Assembly (NCBI RefSeq): GCF_007556595.1
Contig: NZ_VJNB01000001.1
Coordinates: 248,001-312,000, forward strand
Length of the DNA stretch: 64,000 nucleotides
Reading direction: 5' to 3'
Source: Tepidimonas alkaliphilus
Lineage (GTDB): Bacteria > Pseudomonadota > Gammaproteobacteria > Burkholderiales > Burkholderiaceae_C
This document shows positions 48,755 through 55,733 of this stretch, one piece after another (the first letter of the stretch is position 1; each line of letters starts with the position of its first letter). The notes below the pieces were generated by a model that saw only the letters and a list, made by a program, of their open reading frames with translations, was not told the DNA's origin and made no database searches. The position numbers and the translations under genes were made by a program.

Positions 48755-49659
48755 TGGTGCGCGCCTGGTGGGCCGGGGCAGCCAAGCGAATGGCAGCAGC
48801 CGCCCCTCAGCCCCCGTTGCCTGCTGCCTGGGATGACGAGGACGGCCTGCCGCGCAGTGGCGAGCGTTTGCGAGCGGTCTTCATCTCCGATGTGCATCTG
48901 GGCACGCCGGGATGTCAAGCCAAAGCGTTGCTGGCGTTCCTCAAGGCGCATCCCAGCGACCGGCTGTATTTGGTCGGCGACATCATCGATGGCTGGCAGC
49001 TGCGCCGCCGCTGGTATTGGCCGCAAAGCCACAACGATGTGGTGCAAAAAATCCTGCGGCGTGCACGCAAAGGCTGCCACGTGATTTACATACCCGGCAA
49101 CCACGACGAGTTTGCGCGGCACTTCGTTGATCATCAGTTTGGCGGCGTGGATGTGGTGGCCGAGGCGGTGCACGTCACCGCCGACGGCCGCCGGCTTTGG
49201 GTGACGCACGGCGATCTGTATGACGGCGTGGTGCAATATGCCCGGTGGTTGGCCTACCTTGGCGATACGCTCTACGAGTGGGCGCTGCGTCTGAACCGTC
49301 ATCTCAATTCCCTGCGCGCGCGCTTGGGCCTGCCGTATTGGTCGCTGTCGCAATACCTGAAGCATCGGGTCAAGTCGGCGGTCAATTTCATCACTCGGTT
49401 TGAGCAGGCGCTGGCCCACGAAGCGCGCCGCCGAGGCTTGGACGGCGTCATCTGCGGCCACATTCACCGTCCGCAGATCCGCGTGATCGACGGGGTGTTG
49501 TATTGCAACGACGGCGACTGGGTCGAAAGTCTAAGCGCCTTGGTGGAGCACCGCGATGGCCGCCTGGAGTTGGTGCACTGGGCGCATCCCACTGTGCCGC
49601 TGGCGCAGACCCAAACGGCGCCGGCTCCGTCGGGGGCAACGGTCACCAAGCCGTCTTAA
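48754..49659 (+). CDS. PlcP-like metallophosphoesterase (UDP-2,3-diacylglucosamine diphosphatase-related)
   Basis: Calcineurin-type phosphoesterase of 301 residues with metal motifs FISDVHLG, YLVGDIIDGW, IPGNHDEF, VTHGDLYDG and CGHIHRP. The segment LRRRWYWPQSHNDVVQKILR is typical of the PlcP group, phospholipases C that strip head groups from phospholipids under phosphate starvation and leave diacylglycerol for glycolipid synthesis. It is larger than classical LpxH. Coupling to the OlsB-like gene and closeness to an Agt-like glycosyltransferase support a lipid-remodelling role. Biochemical activity is inferred. Confidence 0.8.
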   Translation: MVRAWWAGAAKRMAAAAPQPPLPAAWDDEDGLPRSGERLRAVFISDVHLGTPGCQAKALLAFLKAHPSDRLYLVGDIIDGWQLRRRWYWPQSHNDVVQKILRRARKGCHVIYIPGNHDEFARHFVDHQFGGVDVVAEAVHVTADGRRLWVTHGDLYDGVVQYARWLAYLGDTLYEWALRLNRHLNSLRARLGLPYWSLSQYLKHRVKSAVNFITRFEQALAHEARRRGLDGVICGHIHRPQIRVIDGVLYCNDGDWVESLSALVEHRDGRLELVHWAHPTVPLAQTQTAPAPSGATVTKPS

Positions 49660-49734
49660 AATGCACAAGCAGGCGCGAAACCCGGTTTTTTCCTTGCCGC
49701 GTCCTGCATGCGGCCTGTTTGTTGTGCCTGCACC

Positions 49735-51810
49735 ATGACCGCCACCCCCATCTTCCGCCACGCTTTTCTCGATCGCGACCAAAGCATCCTGGCCTTCAAC
49801 GAGCGCGTGCTTGACTGGGCATGCCGGCGTGATGTGCCGTTGCTGGAGCGGCTGCGCTACTTGGCCATTGTGTCGTCCAACCTGGACGAATTTTTCGAAG
49901 TGCGTTTTGCGCCGCACCACGCCGCGCGCTTGGCGGGGGAACAACGCGGCGCGGCCACGGTGGAAACTTATCACGCGCTGACGCAGCGCATCCATGCCTT
50001 GGTCGATCGCCAATACGCCATTTACAACGACGAGCTGTTGCCTGCGCTGGAAAAACGCGGCATCCGCATCATCACGCATGGCGAGCGCAATCCCCATCAA
50101 CGCCGCTGGGTGCGCGATTATTTTGTTCACGAGGTGCAGCCGCTGTTGTTGCCGGTGGCGTTGGATCCGGCGCACCCGTTTCCGCAAGTGGCCAACAAGT
50201 CGCTCAACTTCATCGTGCGGCTCGGGGGGCGCGACGCGTTTGGTCGCGAGCATGAAATCGCCATCGTCAAAGTGCCGCGGGCGCTGAAGCGCTTTGTGTT
50301 GATGCCTAGCGCCCAAGGCTCGCGCCAGCAGCATTTTGTATCGATCTCCAGCATTATCCGCGCGCATCTGCCGGATCTGTTTCCTGGCCGCACGGTGCTG
50401 GAGTTTTCGCAGTTTCGCGTCACGCGTCATTCCGACCTTGCGCTGGACGAGGAGGAGGTCAAGAACCTGCGCACCGCGTTGCGGCTGGGGCTGCAGCAGC
50501 GTCACTTCGGTCAGGCGCTGCGGCTGGAGGTCTCGGCCGGCTGCTCGGACTTTTTGGCTAACTTTTTGCTGGAGCAGTTCGAGCTGCCGCCGGAAAGCCT
50601 CTATCGCGTGCCGGGGCCGGTCAATCTCGTGCGGCTCAACCAGCTTATTGACTTGATCGACGCCCCGGCGTTGCGCTTTGAGCGCTTCTCGCCAGGCTGG
50701 CCGGTGGGGCTAACGCCGGGGCAGTCGTTCTTCGAGCGGCTCAAGCAAGGGGACGTGCTGATTCACCAGCCCTACGAGAGTTTTGATGCGGTGCTGGCTT
50801 TTTTGCGCGAGGCGGTCGAAGACCCCGATGTGCTGGCGATCAAGCAGACGATTTACCGCACCGGCTCGCGCGGCGAAATGACCGAGCTGCTGCGCGAAGC
50901 CGTGCGCCGCGGCAAGGAAGTCACCGCGGTGGTGGAGCTCAAAGCGCGCTTTGACGAAGAGGCCAACATCAACCACGCCGAGCGACTGGAATCGGTGGGG
51001 GCACAGGTTGTTTACGGCATTGTTGGCTTGAAGACCCATGCCAAAATGTTGCTGGTGACGCGGCGCGAAAACGGTCGTCTGGTGCGCTATGCCCACCTCT
51101 CGACCGGCAACTACAACCCCAGCACGGCCAAGCTTTACACGGATCTTTCGTATTTGACGGCGGATGAAGATTTGACGGCGGATGTCGATGCGGTTTTTGG
51201 GCACCTGGCCAGCCAAAACCGGCTGCCCAAACTGCGCAAGGCGCTGATGGCGCCGTTTCATTTGCAAAAAGGCTTGCTGGAGCGCATCGAGGCATGCGCC
51301 GCTGCGGCCAAAGCCGGCCAGCCCGCGCAAATTCTTTTGAAGATGAACGCGCTGACCGACGAGCCACTGGCGCGCGCGCTGGTGCAGGCTTCGCAGGCCG
51401 GTGTGGAGATCGACGCCATCGTGCGCGGCGCATGCATCTTGCCGGCTGGCGTGCCTGGCCACACCGAGCGGGTGCGCATCCGCTCCATCGTGGGCCGCTT
51501 TTTGGAGCATTCGCGGGTGTTTTATTTCCGCTACGGTGACCACGAAGAGCTGTGGCTGTCCAGCGCCGACTGGATGAACCGCAACATGCTGCGCCGCGTG
51601 GAGTTGGCTTGGCCCGTGACGGATCCTCAATTGCGTGCGCGCATCATGGACGAATGCTTGCACCTGTATCGATCGGATCAGCGCGACGCCTGGCTGTTGC
51701 AACCGCACGGCGAATACATCAAAGCTTCCAGCCTTGCCGGCAAGACCAGCCGCAGCGCGTTGGTGTCGGCGCAGACGCAGCTGATGACCCGCTACGGAAC
51801 CCGGGGGTGA
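49735..51810 (+). CDS. ppk: polyphosphate kinase 1
   Basis: PPK1 builds polyphosphate from ATP. The 691-residue protein has all four domains: N-terminal (LDRDQSILAFNERVLDWACR), head, and two phospholipase-D-like C domains. The autophosphorylated histidine is His435 in GIVGLKTHAKMLLVTR, and STGNYNPSTAKLYTDLSY is intact. The frame extends 9 codons upstream, but MTATPIFRHAFLDRDQSILA at 49735 fits. sixA follows after 6 bases. Confidence 0.97.
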   Translation: MTATPIFRHAFLDRDQSILAFNERVLDWACRRDVPLLERLRYLAIVSSNLDEFFEVRFAPHHAARLAGEQRGAATVETYHALTQRIHALVDRQYAIYNDELLPALEKRGIRIITHGERNPHQRRWVRDYFVHEVQPLLLPVALDPAHPFPQVANKSLNFIVRLGGRDAFGREHEIAIVKVPRALKRFVLMPSAQGSRQQHFVSISSIIRAHLPDLFPGRTVLEFSQFRVTRHSDLALDEEEVKNLRTALRLGLQQRHFGQALRLEVSAGCSDFLANFLLEQFELPPESLYRVPGPVNLVRLNQLIDLIDAPALRFERFSPGWPVGLTPGQSFFERLKQGDVLIHQPYESFDAVLAFLREAVEDPDVLAIKQTIYRTGSRGEMTELLREAVRRGKEVTAVVELKARFDEEANINHAERLESVGAQVVYGIVGLKTHAKMLLVTRRENGRLVRYAHLSTGNYNPSTAKLYTDLSYLTADEDLTADVDAVFGHLASQNRLPKLRKALMAPFHLQKGLLERIEACAAAAKAGQPAQILLKMNALTDEPLARALVQASQAGVEIDAIVRGACILPAGVPGHTERVRIRSIVGRFLEHSRVFYFRYGDHEELWLSSADWMNRNMLRRVELAWPVTDPQLRARIMDECLHLYRSDQRDAWLLQPHGEYIKASSLAGKTSRSALVSAQTQLMTRYGTRG

Positions 51811-51816
51811 GCAACG

Positions 51817-52290
51817 ATGGATTTGATTCTCTGGCGGCATGCGGAAGCGGAAGACTTGGATGAAACCGATGAAGGCGGGGGTAACGACTTGTCCCGCCGT
51901 TTGACGCCCAAAGGCGAAAAACAGGCGGCGCGCATGGCCGCCTGGTTGGATCGACAGCTGCCCGAAGGCACCCGCATCTGGTGCAGCCCAGCGGTGCGCA
52001 CCGAGCAGACGGTGTTGGCGCTGCGACGCAAATACCGCGTGCACGAAGATTTGGCGCCGGGCGCGAGCCCCGATCAGCTGCTGGCCGTGGCGCAGTGGCC
52101 CGATGCGCGTCAACCGGTGTTGCTGGTTGGGCATCAGCCGACGCTGGGGCAGGTGGTGGCGCGCTTGCTTGGCATCAGCGCGGGTGAATGTTCGGTGCGC
52201 AAGGGTGCGGTTTGGTGGCTGCGCCGGCGCGAGAAGCACGGCCACTGGCAGACCGTGCTGCTGTCAGTGCAAACCCCTGAATTGCTGTAA
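51817..52290 (+). CDS. sixA: SixA-type phosphohistidine phosphatase
   Basis: Small histidine phosphatase of 157 residues. The RHG motif LILWRHAEAED at the N-terminus gives the nucleophile His8, and LVGHQPTLGQVV carries the second catalytic His. E. coli SixA dephosphorylates phosphohistidine in HPt/PTS-Ntr proteins. The gene is tightly linked to ppk, so they are cotranscribed. The natural substrate here is unknown. Confidence 0.9.
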   Translation: MDLILWRHAEAEDLDETDEGGGNDLSRRLTPKGEKQAARMAAWLDRQLPEGTRIWCSPAVRTEQTVLALRRKYRVHEDLAPGASPDQLLAVAQWPDARQPVLLVGHQPTLGQVVARLLGISAGECSVRKGAVWWLRRREKHGHWQTVLLSVQTPELL

Positions 52291-52313
52291 AAAGCTAACC
52301 AGAGCCCCTGGGG

Positions 52314-53801
52314 TCAGGGCAGCTGCAGTTGCAGCCGCCATGGGGTGCGTTCCCACGCAGCGGCTTCCTCTTGCAGCAGCCAGGCCGACTGCGGAAATTG
52401 CCGCGCCCAGCCTGGCTCCGCCAACAGCCGAAACGTCGCTCGTGGGACAAAACGCAGCGCCAACGCCTCCACGGCGGGATCCTTGCGAGCGTGGCACAGC
52501 AGCACCGCCAGCCGCAGGCACATCAGTTGCTTAGCGAACAGTTCGTCGGACAGCGCCTCTTCCACCTTGCGCAGCTTGCCACGCTGGCCCAACACCAGCA
52601 GGCTCAGCCGGTGCAGCTCGGGCAATGAAAAGCCCGGCGCGTCCACATGATCCAGGATGTAAGCGCCGTGCTTGTGCGCGTCGGTGTGCGAGATGTGCGC
52701 GCCGATTTCGTGCAGCCGCGCGGCCCAGGCCAGCTTTTGCGAGTAGCGACCGTTGTGCGGATCGGGTGCGGCCACCTGCTCGAACAACCTCACCGCCGTC
52801 GCGCGCACCCGCTCCGCCTGCGCGGCGTCCACTGCAAATTTTTGCGCCAGCCAGCGCACCGTGCGCTCGCGCACATCGGTGGCATCGCTGGCGCGATCGA
52901 TCAGATCGACCAGCGCTCCCTGGCGCAGGGCGCCCTGCGCGCGGTGCACCTCCTGCCAGTCGAACAGCTCGAACAGCGCCAGCATGATCGACACCCCGCC
53001 GGCCAACACCGGGCGGCGATCGTCTTTGAGCCCCTCCAGCCGCAAGGCATCCACATGACCAGCGCGCACCATGCGCTCCACCAACCATTGCAGACCTTCT
53101 CGGGTGATCATGCCGGGGGCAAAGCCCGCCAGCGTCAGCATCTCCGCCAGGGCGCCAGCGGTGCCGGAGGAGGCATACACCGCGTCCCAACTGCCCGGGG
53201 TGAACACGTCCAAGGCTTGATCCAGCACGGCGCGAGCGGCCACCACCGCCAGCCGCAAGCTGCGCTCGCTGACGCGTCCAGCGGCAAAGTAGCGCGTTGA
53301 CCAGGCCACGCTGCCCAGCGGATACGACTCCATCCGCAACGCACGGTAACCCCGGCCCAGAATCACCTCGGTGGAGCGGCCCCCGATGTCCACCACCAGG
53401 CGCCGCTCGTCGGCCTGCGGCAGCAGATGCGTGACGCCTTGGTAGATCAAGCGCGCCTCTTCATGTCCGCCGATGACATCGATCGGAAAACCCAGCACCT
53501 GCTGCGCGCGAACCAAAAATTCGTCCCGGTTGCGCGCCTCGCGCAGGGTTTGCGTGGCCACCGCGCGCACCTGGCGCTTGTCAAAGCCGCGCAGCCGCTC
53601 GCCGAACCGCTCCAAGCACGCCCAGCCGCGTTCCATGGCCTCGGGGCTTAGCCAGCCGTCTTCTGACAGGCCGGCCCCTAGTCGCACGGTTTCTTTCCAA
53701 TACTCGACGCGCTCGATATGGCCGGCTTGGTAGCGGCCGATCTCGAGCCGAAAACTGTTGGAGCCGAGGTCCAGGGCGGCCAGCAGGGTTCCGTCTTGCA
53801 T
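52314..53801 (-). CDS. ppx: exopolyphosphatase / guanosine pentaphosphatase (Ppx/GppA)
   Basis: Removes terminal phosphates from polyphosphate. The 495-residue protein has the ASKHA-fold motifs ALDLGSNSFRLEIGRY near the N-terminus, GGHEEARLIYQGV and VVDIGGRSTEVILG, followed by an HD-like C-terminal domain (HEIGAHISHTDAHKHGAYIL). ATG 53801 (MQDGTLLAALDLGS) is chosen; the frame continues far upstream as an artefact. It converges on sixA and is divergent from pstS, sharing an upstream region with Pho-box-like repeats. Confidence 0.95.
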   Translation of the reverse strand: MQDGTLLAALDLGSNSFRLEIGRYQAGHIERVEYWKETVRLGAGLSEDGWLSPEAMERGWACLERFGERLRGFDKRQVRAVATQTLREARNRDEFLVRAQQVLGFPIDVIGGHEEARLIYQGVTHLLPQADERRLVVDIGGRSTEVILGRGYRALRMESYPLGSVAWSTRYFAAGRVSERSLRLAVVAARAVLDQALDVFTPGSWDAVYASSGTAGALAEMLTLAGFAPGMITREGLQWLVERMVRAGHVDALRLEGLKDDRRPVLAGGVSIMLALFELFDWQEVHRAQGALRQGALVDLIDRASDATDVRERTVRWLAQKFAVDAAQAERVRATAVRLFEQVAAPDPHNGRYSQKLAWAARLHEIGAHISHTDAHKHGAYILDHVDAPGFSLPELHRLSLLVLGQRGKLRKVEEALSDELFAKQLMCLRLAVLLCHARKDPAVEALALRFVPRATFRLLAEPGWARQFPQSAWLLQEEAAAWERTPWRLQLQLP

Positions 53802-53872
53802 GCGCGCGGTGCCGTTGGGGGGTTGCCAAGCCTCAGCATACCAGAGCGCCGCCGCGGCGCCGTGTGACGAGG

Positions 53873-53906
53873 ATGTCACAGAACCGTCATAAAGCCGCCC
53901 TAGGAT
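53873..53906 (+). promoter_or_regulatory. Pho box and -10 of the pst operon
   Basis: ATGTCAC (53873-53879), AGAA, CCGTCAT (53884-53890) give two Pho half-sites 11 bases apart. TAGGAT at 53901-53906 lies exactly 10 bases after the second repeat, the layout of PhoB-activated promoters. A third, weaker repeat GTGTGAC sits 11 bases upstream (53862-53868). The pstS start is about 57 bases downstream of the -10. Confidence 0.78.
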
Positions 53907-53963
53907 GCGCGGGCGGTCGTCGTGGGAGATGGCCGGTCGAGTCCAACCTTCGGAGCGATGCAG

Positions 53964-54944
53964 ATGAAACTCAAGAAACTCGTGGCGCTGATGGGCGTCG
54001 TCACGCTGGGCTTCACGGCCCAACAGGTCATGGCGCAGGCCGCGCAGGTCGATCCGGCCCTGCCCCGGTACGAGAAGGCCGCCGGTGTGTCGGGCAACTT
54101 CACGAGCATCGGTTCGGACACGCTCAACAACCTGATGACGCTGTGGGCCGAGGAGTTCAAGCGTCTGTATCCCAACGTCAACATCCAGATCCAGGGCGCC
54201 GGCTCCTCCACCGCGCCGCCGGCCCTGACCGAGGGCACCTCCAACTTCGGCCCGATGAGCCGCCTGATGACGGCCAAGGAGATCGAGAGCTTCGAGAAGA
54301 AACACGGCTACAAGCCGACCCCGGTGCCGGTGGCCATCGACGCGCTGGCCGTCTACGTGCACAAGGACAACCCGATCAAGGGCCTGAGCATCGAGGAAGT
54401 CGACGCGATCTTCTCCAGCACCCGCAAGTGCGGCGGCGCGACCGACATCACCAAGTGGGGGCAGCTGGGCCTGACCGGCGACTGGGCCAACCGCGACATC
54501 GCGCTGTACAGCCGCAACTCGGTGTCGGGCACCTACGGTTACTTCAAGGACGTGGCCTTGTGCAAGGGCGACTTCAAGCGCAACGTCGCCGAGCAGCCCG
54601 GCTCGGCCTCGGTGGTGCAGTCGGTGGCCACGCAGCTCAACGCGATCGGCTACTCCGGCATCGGCTACAAGACCTCCGGCGTGCGCGCGCTGCCGCTGGC
54701 CAAGAAGAAGGGTGAGCCGTTCGTCGAGCCGGACGCCAAGCACGCCGTCGATGGCAGCTACCCGCTGGCCCGTATCCTGTACATCTACGTCAACAAGAAG
54801 CCCAACCAGCCGCTGCCGCCGCTGGAGCGCGAGTTCTTCAAGATGGTGCTGTCGCAGCAGGGTCAGATGGTGGTGGTCAAGGACGGCTTCGTGCCGCTGC
54901 CGGCTACGCTGGCCAAGAAGGCTCTCGATGACCTGACCAAGTGA
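53964..54944 (+). CDS. pstS: phosphate ABC transporter substrate-binding protein PstS
   Basis: Periplasmic phosphate-binding protein of 326 residues. The signal peptide is [20 protein letters not shown] with cleavage after VMAQ or VMAQA. Phosphate-binding loops are visible in [40 protein letters not shown] and [12 protein letters not shown]. In-frame ATGs lie at 53958 and 53964; GGAG at 53952-53955 is 8 bases from the second, so 53964 is chosen. First gene after the Pho box. Confidence 0.96.
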   Translation: MKLKKLVALMGVVTLGFTAQQVMAQAAQVDPALPRYEKAAGVSGNFTSIGSDTLNNLMTLWAEEFKRLYPNVNIQIQGAGSSTAPPALTEGTSNFGPMSRLMTAKEIESFEKKHGYKPTPVPVAIDALAVYVHKDNPIKGLSIEEVDAIFSSTRKCGGATDITKWGQLGLTGDWANRDIALYSRNSVSGTYGYFKDVALCKGDFKRNVAEQPGSASVVQSVATQLNAIGYSGIGYKTSGVRALPLAKKKGEPFVEPDAKHAVDGSYPLARILYIYVNKKPNQPLPPLEREFFKMVLSQQGQMVVVKDGFVPLPATLAKKALDDLTK

Positions 54945-54960
54945 TCGGGAGCGCCCAGCC

Positions 54961-55587
54961 ATGAACCGACTGCACTGGATGGGCGCGGCCGCAGCCGCCG
55001 CCCTGTTGGCGGGCTGCGCGACCCAGCCGGCGCCGGCCCCCAAGGCCGAGCCGGCCAAACCCGCCGCCGCGCCGGCTCCCGCGCCTGCGGCTGCCGCCCC
55101 CGCGGCGGCGCCGGCAGCGTCCGCGCAGGCGCGCGAGTTTTACGTCGTGCTGCCGGAAGACGGCCGCTACTACGCGTTCGGCTCCTTCAAGCTATACCAG
55201 GACTACCTGGCGCACGGCGAGGTGCCGCTGACCCGCACCCGCATCGGCGCCGGCCCCGGCGGCCGCACGGTGGTGTTCGCCATCACCAACGACGACGTCA
55301 AGAGCGGCCAGCCGAGCCAGCCCGAGCAGGTGTTCGACGGCAAGCTGGCCGCCGCGCCGGGCTTCTACGGCGAGGTGTTCAAGGACGGCCGCTACTACGT
55401 CTTCGGCGAGCTGAAGGATCTGCTGGACTTCGCCGCCTTCGGTGAAGTGCCCTATTCGTTCACCGACATCGGCGCCGGCCCCAACGGGGCCACCATCGTC
55501 TGGGTGATGAACAAAGACTCGTTTGCCAAGGGGCGTCCGGCCGAGCGCATCGAGCGCTTCCGCCAGCAGCGCCAGCAGGGCAAGTGA
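54961..55587 (+). CDS. lipoprotein with duplicated ~50-residue domain, inserted in pst operon
   Basis: I do not recognise this family. The 208-residue product has a lipoprotein signal with lipobox LLAGC (Cys19), an Ala/Pro-rich linker (residues 20-56), and two similar domains. Repeat A (59-112) and repeat B (134-184) share DGRYYxFG, a Lys and aromatic/Leu stretch, GEVP, IGAGPxG and a TVV/TIV beta strand. A ribosome site GGGAG precedes the ATG, 16 bases after pstS. It is therefore in the pstS transcript and likely phosphate-regulated. It is probably anchored at the inner or outer membrane facing the periplasm; its function is unknown. Confidence 0.85.
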   Translation: MNRLHWMGAAAAAALLAGCATQPAPAPKAEPAKPAAAPAPAPAAAAPAAAPAASAQAREFYVVLPEDGRYYAFGSFKLYQDYLAHGEVPLTRTRIGAGPGGRTVVFAITNDDVKSGQPSQPEQVFDGKLAAAPGFYGEVFKDGRYYVFGELKDLLDFAAFGEVPYSFTDIGAGPNGATIVWVMNKDSFAKGRPAERIERFRQQRQQGK

Positions 55588-55609
55588 GCCCGCTTGGCCA
55601 GGAGACGAA

Positions 55610-55645
55610 GCTGGCGGGTCGGTATGATCCGCCAGCCGCTTTTTT
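55610..55645 (+). terminator. strong intrinsic terminator inside the pst operon
   Basis: Perfect 8-bp stem GCTGGCGG / CCGCCAGC (55610-55617 and 55629-55636) with an 11-base loop, followed by CGC and six T (55640-55645). It lies 22 bases after the lipoprotein stop and 88 bases before pstC. It should end most pstS-lipoprotein transcripts and lower expression of the permease genes. Confidence 0.82.
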
Positions 55646-55733
55646 CGACCGGCGATGCCCGTTGCGGTATCGTGACGGTTGCCGGCCTGACGACCCCGTT
55701 CGCGTCCGTCGCCCCCGACGGTAGACCCATCCC

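Noticed and set aside
48754-49659. Calling this gene LpxH
   Set aside because: The WYWPQSHNDVVQK segment, the size and the lipid-remodelling neighbours fit the PlcP group better; LpxH remains the fallback if phylogeny disagrees.
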